DNA from: Rhizomys pruinosus
Lineage: Eukaryota; Chordata; Mammalia; Rodentia; Spalacidae
NCBI GenBank assembly: GCA_009823505.1
Contig: VZQC01006636.1
Coordinates: 571,443-635,442 of the forward strand
Reading direction: 5' to 3'
Length of the DNA: 64,000 nucleotides
The translations under genes and the position numbers were made by a program. Each line of letters begins with the position of its first letter. Position 1 is the first letter of the stretch. The notes under the pieces are model-generated. The model was not told where the DNA came from, searched no databases, and was given only the letters and a program-made list of their open reading frames with translations. This document shows, one piece after another, positions 48,098 to 59,180 of this stretch.

Positions 48098-49654
48098 CAT
48101 AGGCAGTGGGCCTTTCAGCCAACTCTATCAGTTAACACTACAATTATTATCTCTTTAGATAATTCCCAATTTGGACATTTTTGTTTATTTGATTCCCACT
48201 CCCAGTCTAATCAGGACTAACTCCACAAATGAGTTACTTCAATCAGCAAATGTTGATACTCTTAGAACTTAATTCCTCTTTATTTTCTTACTTTTCCTCA
48301 ATCCAAATAAAAGTAACAATAAAGCAAAATTACTCACATCAGAAAACATTAGCGTATTCAACACTAGAACTAATAAATGAAAAAATTCAACTTTGTTGGA
48401 CAATTTTCCTACCTGTTGGGAATGATTTTTTGTTCCTCGGAGTCCATGAACAGTATGGAGAGAGCATTCCCTTCAACATGATGCCCTTAGAACTGCACAG
48501 CAGCAACAGTAGTGCTTCTTCAATCTTCATGTCTTTGATGCAGGTGCTCATCATGCCATTGGCTCACTGACGCTCTTTTGTGGTTCTTTCTTTCTTGATT
48601 CGAAAGAAATGTTTAAATAGACTTCCCCAGCCTGCAGGATAATGCTTTGGCCTTGCCAGTTCCCAGAGGACTGGTAATGGTCTCTCTTGAAGTCTTTGCC
48701 AAAACAGTAGTCAAGGTGTTTACTTACTTCCTCTCAGTACTACAAACATCTTTAGTAGTAGTAGTAGTTTGGAGAATGCAGTTAGAATGGCATTAAGGAT
48801 TTGTCTTGGATATGGTTTAGATTAAGATGTGAGCTGTGCAATTGATTAAACTTCTTTTGCGCTTCGCTGTTAATTGTGATACTGTCAAGATTGGGCCAGA
48901 AGAGGAACTGATTTGAAACATAACATCTTGTTCAGATAGACTTTTCTATGACTACTTGCATGGTCTAGTTTAGATGGCTGATCCAGAAATGGAAATGACA
49001 GTATTCAAAATTATGTGCCTAATTACCACTGGAAATTGTGGGGGTTTTTTTTATTACTGACTGACTAGGCAGATTATATATTTCAGGATTGCCTAATACC
49101 CAGGATGGAAAGAATTAAACAAAGTTATAGAGATCTTCACTTCAATCAGAGAATTTAAGCACCTGACACATTGTCTTGCTTAACTAAGGAACATGTCTTC
49201 ACTCTCTACCAAGAGAAGATGCTGAAAAAAAGATTTAGGTGCCATGCTTCAACAATATATGACAGAGTATGGAATATTTTTAGTGCTTGAACTAAAATTG
49301 AATTTATATTCACCAGAAGAAATTGGTGCATAAAACTGAGTATTGAGTCCCCACAACAACTGATAGATCATCTTTCAACCTGCTTTTTCATTCAATACTC
49401 TTTTCTGTACCAATTTAATCCTTGTTTTGATTTTTTGCCATGGTGTCACTATTTATGCCAGAATAAAAAGTTACATAAATCCTAAATATTCAGACATAGA
49501 ATTCACAAATAATAGAGAATGCATACTGGCTTTCTTCACAGTCAGGCATGAGAAACCTCTTTTTGACAAGGTGGGCAACCAAGAGTAGCCCAAAACAATA
49601 CCGGCCATTGCCATGTAATACCCTGTTGCTGTAACAGCATACAAGACGTGGAGA
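48098..49654. other. B' spacer upstream of OR5
   Basis: Copy of 20901-22449; no gene. A short (agt/tag) trinucleotide run at about 48753-48768 is longer than in B. Confidence 0.5.
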
Positions 49655-50775
49655 ATTGATCAGGAACTAGCCTGGAAGCCAGCCCCCTAAAGATTAGCTC
49701 ATAATATCAGAAAGTGTTGTGCAGGGTGTTAACCAAGAAAATCAATCAATAGGTCCACCTAGCAAAAAAGCCTATGAATCACAATGATGGGCCTGGCAAG
49801 ATGGTCCCAGTGGCATGAGAGTGGAACTTTTGTCTTGGGGTAACCAACACCTGTCTAACTGGACATAGGCCACTGAGTAGGAGGGAATCCATGACTGATA
49901 CTGTAAACTTCGCCTAATTCAGAGTTCAAAGACCCTAGTGAAGAACCTACTTCTATCTTTCTAAATGAATATAATTTGTAACTGTATTTTAGATACTTAT
50001 CTTGCCATAAGCCTAGCAGGCACCCACAATCAAAGCTTTTTTGAAGCAGTTGGAGGCTCCTTCATGTATCCATAATGTGTCAAATTACAGAGAATAACTG
50101 GCTGTGGGGTACCCAGCCCCAGGTGGTACATCTGTCTTGAAACCTCTGTACCTAAGGCTCAGGGAACAGCACAAAAGGGTGCAGAAGATATTCAGATCCA
50201 GGGAACCAAGGATTCCCCTGCCAGATAGTGTATTTGGTCAGGAAAGTTGCCCCATGAGATTTCTACAGCACAGCTGCCTAAACCAGACCTACAAATGACA
50301 ACTCCAGTCCATGTGCAAACACTGACGTGGGGAATTTCACAGGGCCCTACCTCTACATGAGGAGTGCAGGCAATCACTGGCTGCTAAGAGGGTGATTCTG
50401 TTTTCTCTGAGCTCTCTCATAAATTTATCTAATTCCAAGTGGTCAAACCTAAATACTTATACATATAAACTATACACAAAGGCCAGAGTAGCTTATCTTT
50501 CTTTGTGTCTATAATATCTCAACAGTAATTATAGTAGAGGTCATGAATTTAGAATGGGTTGCAGGGGAGAGGGAAGGGTAAAAATTGTGTAGTTATAGTA
50601 ATCAAGTATAAAATTGTGAAAAAGTAAAACATTAAAATTAAAATATAAAAGGAAGAAATGAAGTTGGGAGGGAAATTTGATGAGTGTGATTCTACCAGGA
50701 GTTTCAGGGCACGTAGAGAGCATATATGGTCAAGATACATTGTATACATGTATGAAAGTTTCAAAGAGTCATGGT
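49655..50775 (+). mobile_element. Rodent L1 (Lx-like) 3' UTR, B' copy
   Basis: Counterpart of 22450-23567. Confidence 0.6.
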
Positions 50776-51004
50776 CCAAAGAGATGGCCCAGTGGATAAG
50801 GGCACTGGCTGCTCTTCCAGAGTACCAAGGTTTGATTCCTAGCACCCACATGGTGGCTAGCAATAGTCCATAATTCCAGTTCTAGGGGACCCAATGCCTT
50901 CTTCTGACCTCCATGGGCAATGCACAACGGGGGTGTACTTACACTCATGCAGGTAGTACAAACCTACACATAAAATGAAAACAATAAAAATAAAATATTT
51001 TTAA
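50776..51004 (+). mobile_element. B2 SINE, B' copy
   Basis: Counterpart of 23568-23800. Confidence 0.88.
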
Positions 51005-51118
51005 TTACAAAAGCTAAAATTAAAATAATTTGCCAGTTGGCACACAGAGTGATGGATCACACTATGACATGTGGACATGTACTTTGATCTCATTTGTCTC
51101 CTCCCCCATTTTATCCCG

Positions 51119-51698
51119 TGTGGGAATGAAACTTTGTGTGTGGCTTGAGGCAAGAACTTGTAAGACCTGTCATGTAAGCTCTACAGTTAATTGATAACTC
51201 TGTAGGCATTCAGTGGCCTCTCTGAGTTATCTGTAGCTCCCCGGAAAGTTAAGGATATTGCAATGTTTCTTGCTTTGCCTAATCTCTGCAAAGTTTCAGA
51301 ACTGATGGCTCCTTCCCGTGAGGCACTGAGCAAAATGTTGCACCTCTAGTTACCTGTTGCACGAACAAGAGCTCTGCAGCACCCCCACCCCGATTAGAGC
51401 CAAGGTGGCTGGCCCCTCCCTTCCACCTGCCCCCCACTTCCTTGCCCATATCACAGTAGCCTACAATATAGACCTCACTGACAGAAAATAAATGGAGTTA
51501 CTATCTTCCTGGCTCTCTGTGTGTGAGTCCGTTCATTTTCCATGGATGATCTCCTGAGGTTTTCCCTCCCCCTTTCTTGTGAGAGCAAAGCTTAGAGACT
51601 GTGGGCCTGCAGGCAGGGGACAATCCTGGAGCTGGGCCAAAAAGGGAAGAACAGTGTGTGGAATGCGGTCACATGTGACTCAGACATTGAACAAGACA
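51119..51698 (+). mobile_element. Solo LTR, B' copy
   Basis: Same insertion as 23910-24490, same TG...CA ends and atcccg/atcccc flanks. Confidence 0.83.
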
Positions 51699-51988
51699 AT
51701 CCCCCATCTCTCTTTTCCCACTGATTGTCCCCTGCTTCCTCTGCCCCCTAGTATTCTTGTGGTACCCAGTCACATGCATTCCCTGAGAACTTTTGAACTC
51801 AAATTTTAAGTACTTAGCCATATTTAAATTGGTATTTACTCACTGCACATGAATTTCATAAGGACATTTTCATGCAAGAATACAGTACACTTTGGATGTA
51901 TTCTCAACCCATGAACTCCTATTCTCATCTGCCACACATCTCCCACTTTCATTGGTTACCAATGCTTAAACAGTTTGCAGGTACTGAT

Positions 51989-52000
51989 GATAGATAGATG

Positions 52001-52037
<37 letters not shown>

Positions 52038-52318
52038 GTGTGATTTTATATATGTACATAAAATCTCAGGAGTGGAGAGATGGCTTAGTGGTAAAGAGCA
52101 CCAACTTCTCTTGTAGAGGACCTGGGTTCAATTCCCAGCACCCACATGGTGGCTAAGAACCATCTTTAAACTGGCCACAGTGGCACATGCCTTTGGTCCT
52201 AGCACTTGGGAGGCAGAGGCAGGTGGATCTCTGAGTTCAAGGACAACCTAGTCTACAGAGTGAGTTCCAGGCCAGCTGGGGCTATGGGGAGACCCTATCT
52301 CAAAAACACCAAAAAAAA
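51989..52318. repeat. (GATA)n, then B2 head joined to B1 (B' copies)
   Basis: 51989-52037 is the microsatellite. 52072-52318 is the same B2/B1 join as 24860-25112. Confidence 0.85.
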
Positions 52319-52487
52319 TTAATTAAGTAAGTAAGCAATTCAAATCTAGAATCCACAAATAAATCATGAAAATTTTTCTTTCAAAGATAGACTTAAATGT
52401 TTAATATGATTTCATTAAATTCAATTTTAGTCATTTCCTGCAAATGATACTTCTTTCTCAAATTTTTAAAGTTCCTATTTCTTTTTT

Positions 52488-52690
52488 TCTTATGTGTATG
52501 AGTGTACTCTCTGTGTGTAGGTTGATGCAGCTATATCGTGTAATGTGGCAGAGGTAAGAAGAGGGAGTAGGATTCCCCTGGAACTAGAGTTAAAGACGGT
52601 TCTTAGCTGCCATGTGGGTGCTGGGAATCAAACCGGGGTCCTCTGTAAGGGCAGTCTGTGCTCTTAACCGCTGAGCCATCTCTCCAGCCC
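52488..52690 (-). mobile_element. B2 SINE, minus strand, B' copy
   Basis: Counterpart of 25268-25482. Confidence 0.92.
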
Positions 52691-52944
52691 AGGTTCCTAT
52701 TTCTTTATAACTGAATAGATGACAAGTATATCAGGTTCACATTATCATTCATTAGCTGAAGGACATTTAGTTTGCTTCTATTTCCTACATATTGTAGAAG
52801 TGAGTCCTGTGTCAGTGTGCATGTGGATGTCAGAGAACATCCATTGTCTACTTGACCATGTAGGTTTAGGGAATTAAACTCAAGTCAGCAGGTTTGTCCA
52901 CAAGTAACTTTACCTCTGAATCATCTTGCTGGCCCAACTTATTT

Positions 52945-55330
52945 CTTGACAACTGAAATTATTGCTTTGTGTAGTAATAACTATGTTTTATGTTTTGACA
53001 ATTTGTACAGTGTGTGTAATGCATGGTGATCATATTCACTGCCCACTGCCTTCTTCTATTTCCCTCCCAGTCCTGCTGAGCCCTTCTTCCCAATCAGCCT
53101 CCTCCTACTTTCATGCTTTCTGTGTGTGCAGGACTCATGCTAGCAGCACAGGGGCTGTGTTCATGATCGCAATGGCTATGTCATGTTCAGAAGACAGGGT
53201 TTCAGAGAGCTCCTCTCCATGTTCTGGTTCTTACTATCTTATGCTCTCTCCATGATGTTCTCTAGACCTTGAAGGGGGTGACATAGTTATGTTGTGCAGG
53301 GCCGAGCACTCCACTGTCAGTTGTTCTCAAACATTTTGACTAATGATGACTCTCCACTTTAATCATCGCCCAAGGCAAAGGAAAGCTTCTATGAGTTATA
53401 TGAAGCAACATTAGTCTATGAACGTAGACATGAATATTTACATGGCAGTTTGACTATAAAGCCATTTCGATTCACTCCTACAGCCTATGACTTCCTAAGT
53501 CATAGGAGCTAAACCAGGTTTACAGTACTAGGCATGCATTCCTTCCTATGGAGTTTCACTCAAACTCAATTGGAAAACAATTGGTTACCTCAAAACAGTC
53601 TTGCCACAGTTGCACCAGCTTGCATATCTTGCCTGGAAGTTGGAATCCTAGCTCAGAGTGTCCACAGCTGGGTAGGACTAATGATAACTATTGTATTCCT
53701 GCAGCCTGCATACAATGTTCCAGAACTATCAATGCTATCCAGCAGGGAAGAAGCTTCCAATTCATTTCCAACTTGATTTTACCATGTCCTGTATCTAAAC
53801 TGCGTAGTTTCATTAGCAACAGAGCTTGAGGTCTGCCTGTTTAGTTCTGGTGGGCACCCAAGAACATGGCAATAGTTTGAAATGTTTTGGGAACCTCAGA
53901 GGGTCCTTCAACATCATGATAGACGGAGGTATCCTGCAGGTGATACTAGGATATTCATTTAGTGAACTATGGCTTCCAGCCCAACATTATCCACACACTC
54001 AAATTATTTTTAATTATATTTATTTAATTAATAAAGGAGTAATGTTCAATATGTTTTTTACATATCTTTAGTTTTTTGTTAACCCTCTTCCACCCCCACT
54101 TTCCCTTATCCTCAGCCCCATCCCTATTCAAGCATTTCAACTCCTGGCACCCACATACTTTCATCATTACGGTATGAGTTTTAGTATCTCCCCAGCAAAA
54201 AAAAAACCCACTTTCCTCCCTTTTGATCTCTCAGGATAACTTCCTGCTGCCTAGACTCTACAAGTACTCTAATTTAAACACAAGAATTTTGAAAATTAAC
54301 CATAGGATCCGCATATGAGGGAGATAAGGGAGAGCATTTCCTCAATCAGTATGATACTTTCCAGATTCCATTTTTCTGAATTTTCCATAAGTTTATTTTT
54401 CTTTAGTGCTGAATAGAACATCTATAAGATAATTTGAGGCTGCTTCTATCTCCTAGTTATTAGGACTACAGTAACAATGAACATGAATGTGCAAGTGTAT
54501 CTGTCATACACTTTGGATGAATGCCCAAGAATTGAATGCCTGGGCCATGTAGTATTTTTATTTGTAGCTTTTTTTTAAATGCACTGACTTCCTTAGTGGC
54601 CATACCCATTTATAATCCCACAAATAGTTAATACATTTTCCTCTTTCCACACATCCTCACCAGCATTTGATCCCATTTGTTTGATCATGTAAGAGTTCAG
54701 AGTTGAGAGATATACACTAGAGGCTGGGAAGATTGAAAAAGAAAAGGAAGGAGATGAGGTTGGATAACAAATTCCTCAGTACAGTTAGATAGGAGTAAGT
54801 TCTAAGCAGAGTAGAGCAACCATACTCATGATAATATATTTTAGATATTCTAAGAACTATAAGAGAGTTTAATGATTCTCAAAAACAAATGGGTTAGAGA
54901 GATTGATCAGCACTTAAGAGCCCTGGTTTGATCTTGCTGAGGACCAGAATTCAAGTCCCAGCACCTGTGTGGCAACTGTCAACCCTCTGGAACTCCAGGA
55001 CTAGGGGATCCCACACCCTCTTCTGACCTCTGCAGGCATTCCATGACACAGGTCCACTTACATCCATGCAGGCAATACTTATAAAGTAAAATATTTGAAA
55101 AAACAAATAAATGATATATGGATTAATGTCATGGAAATGAAAAATCCATATTTTCCTCATTTTATCATATGCATTGTCTACATGTGTTATCATACTGTGT
55201 CTACCACATTAATAAATAAAATTATTATGTATCAATTAATATTTGATGCAGAAGATAATTGGCTGCCCTAAGTTAACTAGTTTAAGGAAGAAAACAACTC
55301 TATACAAATGATAGCTGGATATTATGAGAG
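52945..55330. other. B' spacer, gene-free
   Basis: Copy of 25745-28108, including the empty LTR sites (about 53155 and 54585) and the old B2 at 54890-55092. A small perfect hairpin with cctatgactt arms is at 53483-53505. Confidence 0.55.
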
Positions 55331-56243
55331 TTAGTTTTCACAGCTTTTCATTATTTGGCACCAGAGCTTCTTCATAACCCACTTGAATTCTTCATTTCGG
55401 AGGGTGTAGATTAAAGGATTCAATAGAGGTGTTACAAAGGTGTAAGACACACAATTTTGTCAATTGGGAAGGAGGTCACAGGTCTCACATACAGGTATGA
55501 GCAAGGTACAAAAAATAAGACAACGACAGTGATATGAGAGGTACAGGTAGACAGGGCTTTGCGACGCCCTTCAGAACTGTGATTCCTCAGGGAGAGCAGG
55601 ATGATGACATAAGAAGCAAGCAGCATAGCGAAAATGAGCAAACACATTGATCCACTGTTGGCAGCAATCAGGGGCCCAAGAATATGAGTGTCAGAGCAGA
55701 CCAACTTCAGGAGTGGTATTAAATCACAGATAAAGTGATCAATAACATTGGGGCCACAGAATGGTAAGTGGGCTATAAGCAAAGTCTGTATCATGCCGTG
55801 AATCAGCCCCACAATCCCAGCTCCCACCACCAGGAAAACACACAGGGGTCGACTCATGATGGTCACGTAGTGCAAGGGCTTGCAGATGGCCACATAGCGG
55901 TCACAGGCCATGGAAATCACCAAGATGATTTCAGCTACAGCAAAAACATGTTCAGCAAATGTTGAGTCATGCAGCCATTGAAGGATATGGTGTTCTTTTC
56001 AGAGATTAAGTCAAAGATCACTTTGGGTGTTATGGTAGAAGAGTATAAAGCATCTGTGATGGACAAGTAGGACAGAAAATAGTACATGGGGGAACCCAGG
56101 GCTGGGCTGATGAGGATGGTGACCGAGATGAGCATGTTGCCTGCCAGCGTGATCAAATAGATGAGTAAACACACAGCAGATAGGAGTTTCTGCAGTTCTG
56201 GGTCCTGGGTGAAACCCAGGAGGATGAATTCTGTGACGTTCAT
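55331..56243 (-). pseudogene. OR6: gamma-type olfactory receptor pseudogene with two frameshifts
   Basis: Full-length by homology: start [18 protein letters not shown] at 56243, [24 protein letters not shown], then the TM7 side and a KSCEN-type end at 55331. A one-base loss at about 55957-55961 (agcaaatgttgag against agcaaaaagttgag) breaks the frame in CMTQ, and a four-base loss at about 55449-55452 breaks it after SFPIDKIV. The span of 913 bases fits 305 codons plus stop minus five. The receptor motif reads [10 protein letters not shown] instead of MAYDRY. The acceptor (tattccag) and first exon survive, so it may be transcribed but cannot make a receptor. Confidence 0.93.
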
Positions 56244-56275
56244 CTTTTCAGTTCCACCTGTGGATCTATGGTTGC

Positions 56276-58073
56276 CTGGAATATGAGCAGAGCACGCCTC
56301 AGTTGTGGTGATTTCCATTCAGAACTCAAATAATTCATCATCTCCTTAGTTCTAGACTCTGAGATCAATTCAGCTGCACTTTTACTTGGCTCTGCAGACA
56401 GAATCACATTGCCTGCATTTGTAAAGAGAACAAAAAAGTAGGCTATATTCCACCTGACATATATTAGTTTAACAGTGATAATATCTCACAAATAATACAA
56501 AAAGGACAATGGTATTATGATTGCTGACTTATGCGTGGCTTCTGAATGCACTTAATGCTCACAATGATCTCAAACATGACCTTTTGCTGTGCTTTTGTGC
56601 AGCAATCATCATCAACATCAATTGTTTTGAAATTAATATTTTTATTTACATGTATATATTCAATAAAATGTGATATTCTACAAATGATGGCTATGTTTTG
56701 CACACAGAAAAGTCCAGTTCTTGCCAAATCTCAAATACTTGTGCTCTGAGTTCTGATTCCTCTCTATCATATAAATTGCACTTGAGCCTAGAGATACAGA
56801 GTTACACATGGAGTTATCTTCTTTCTGAAAGCCAAGGAACCATATGTATTGAATTTAATTCAGCAGGCAAAAATCCATTCTGAAGCAGCAGGCTTTATGT
56901 CTGGTTCTCCATATGCATTTCTCATACACTTTTTCTCTATATCTTCAGATATGTCCATGTAAGCTTACAAAGTTCTCTAAAAAGTTGTGATACTTCATAA
57001 AATAACTCTTCCTTGAAATAGAATTTCTATCACAATTAGCATGATGCTTATAATTAGGTAAATTTCTCATCTTAACTTCTAGTTCACAAATGGAATGAGA
57101 TGGGACACAAGATTACCCTGAATTTCTTATTTACAAGAAAAATGTTGAAATTTACTAAGACATAACACATTTCATTCTAGGCATGAATTTAATCAAAATA
57201 AGATGAATTTGGAGTTTTCACTGACAAGTGGTAGAAATATTGAGGATATAAAAAGACATTATTTTAAGAGAACTAAATTTGGATTTTCAAGTTTGAGTGA
57301 GAGTTGTTTTAAATGAACTGGAGGTATTTTTTTTTGTCTTTTTGAGACAGGGTATCCCTGTAGCCCCAGCTGTCCTGGAACTCACTCTGTAGACCAGGTT
57401 GGCCTTGAACTCACAAAGATCCTCCTGCCTCTGCCTCCCGAGTGCAAGGATTAAAGGCATGTACCACCACGCCCAGTGAACTGGAGGTATTTTATTATTC
57501 CTTTTGTTCCTTCTTTCTCCAATACCTGCAAAAATCACACCAAATAATCCCCCAGCTTCCTCCTGTTGGAAGTGATGTTCTGGTTACTGATGTCAGCATC
57601 ATGATCTTTTAGCACCAATAAATGTGAGGAAAAGCACATTTGGTTTTCAAGATGGTTTAATCCCTGGGTGTGTTCTTTCTACTCATGACTCCTGTAGATG
57701 TAGTGGATCATTCTCAATAGAATTAACTCATAGTTTCTAACCTTATATAGCAGTGGAGAAACAATGAACAGGGAGAAAGCGCTAAGCCGTGACAATCAGA
57801 ACTGTCAAGAATCAGTGTATTTACTGAGACTGAAACAGTAAATACAATATTTTCAATGTGATTCCAGTTTTCATCAGCAGCATCTGATTTGGCAAAATTA
57901 CAGAGTGTTTTCTATTTCTATCTTACTGTTCCTGCATGTCATTCATTCATTTTCATAGGAAAATATTAAATTTCAAGTCCTTCATATAAGTACAAGATCT
58001 ATACTAAAAAATAAATTTGCTAATTCTAGTCAATTTGCTTAAAATTTAAAAAAGAGTTGAACTTTTCACTAAC
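56276..58073 (-). other. Predicted OR6 intron
   Basis: Diverged paralogue of the OR2 and OR5 introns, lengthened by the B1 at 57331-57476. No gene. Confidence 0.5.
57331..57476 (-). mobile_element. B1 SINE with 17-bp target-site duplication
   Basis: tttttgagacagggtatccc to caccaccacgcccag, flanked by tgaactggaggtatttt at 57314-57330 and 57477-57493. Absent from OR2 and OR5 introns. Confidence 0.96.
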
Positions 58074-58148
58074 CTGTGTGTCTAGTTGGTGGCGGGCTCC
58101 TTTCTTTTAGACTAAGTGCAGTCGTGGTCAGTATTTCTTCCCCTGGGG
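58074..58148 (-). promoter_or_regulatory. Candidate first exon and Olf1/Ebf-like site of OR6
   Basis: Donor agacacacag|gttagtg, with the edge at 58074, weaker than gtcagt. ttcccctgggg at 58138-58148 is the best Olf1/Ebf-like match in the window. Confidence 0.5.
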
Positions 58149-58607
58149 TTATGCAGTGCACCTTTCAGCTGACTCTATAAGCTGACACTACAATTATTAT
58201 CTCTTTAGATAATTCCCAATTTGGACATTTTTGTTTATTTGATTCCCACTCCCAGTCTAATCAGGATTAACTCTACAAATGAGCTACTTCATTCAGGAAA
58301 TGTCGCTACTCCTAGAACTTAATTTCTCTTTATTTTCTTATTTTTCTTCAATATAAATAAAATGAAGAATAAAGTCAAATTACTCATGTCAGAAAATATT
58401 AGTGTATTCAGCATTAGAATTAGTAAGTGTATAAAATCAACTTTGTTGGACAATATTTCTACCTGGTTGGGAATGGTTTTTTTCCTCAGAGTCCATGAAC
58501 AATATGGAGAAAGCATTCTTTTCATTTCTAGCTAAGCTCCTCTTTGACATGATGCTCTTGGAACTGCACAGCAGCTACAATAGTGCTTCTTAAATTTCAT
58601 GTCTTTG

Positions 58608-58766
58608 CAGGGTGTGGTGGCGCACGCCTTTAATCCTAGCACTTGGGAGGCAGAGGCACGCAGATCTTGTGAGTTCAAGGCCAGACTGGTCTACATAGCG
58701 AGTTCCAGGATATCAGGGTCTACAGGAAGACCCTGTCTCAAAAAGACTAAAAGAAAAAAAAAATCT
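58608..58766 (+). mobile_element. B1 SINE with target-site duplication
   Basis: cagggtgtggtggcgcacgc to an A-rich tail, flanked by ttcatgtctttg at 58596-58607 and 58767-58778. Confidence 0.96.
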
Positions 58767-58778
58767 TCATGTCTTTGA

Positions 58779-59180
58779 TGCATGCGCTCATCCTGTCATT
58801 GGCTCACTGATGTTCCTTTGTGATTCATTCTTTCTTGATTCTAAAGAAATGTTTAAATAGACTTTCCCAGCCAGCAGGATAATGCTTTGGCCTTGCCTGT
58901 TCCCAAAGGACTGGTAAAGGTCTCTGTTGATATCTTTGGTAAGCAGTAGTCAAGGCTTTTTCTTGCTCCCTCTTGGTACTGAGAACATCATTATTACTGG
59001 CTACTTTTAGAAATGAATCTATGATGGTATTAAGGGTGTGTTTTGGGTGTTCAGTTAGGCTAAGTTACACCACCCTGATACTATTAATTACTGTATAATA
59101 TTTTAGAAAAGGCTTGGACAAAAGCTCAAACAGCCTTGTATAAGAAATACTAAGAAACACTCCCATAAAGTAAATACTGT
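58779..59180. other. End of the gamma spacer
   Basis: 58840-59060 still aligns with 21400-21620. After about 59060 the array homology is lost. Confidence 0.6.
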
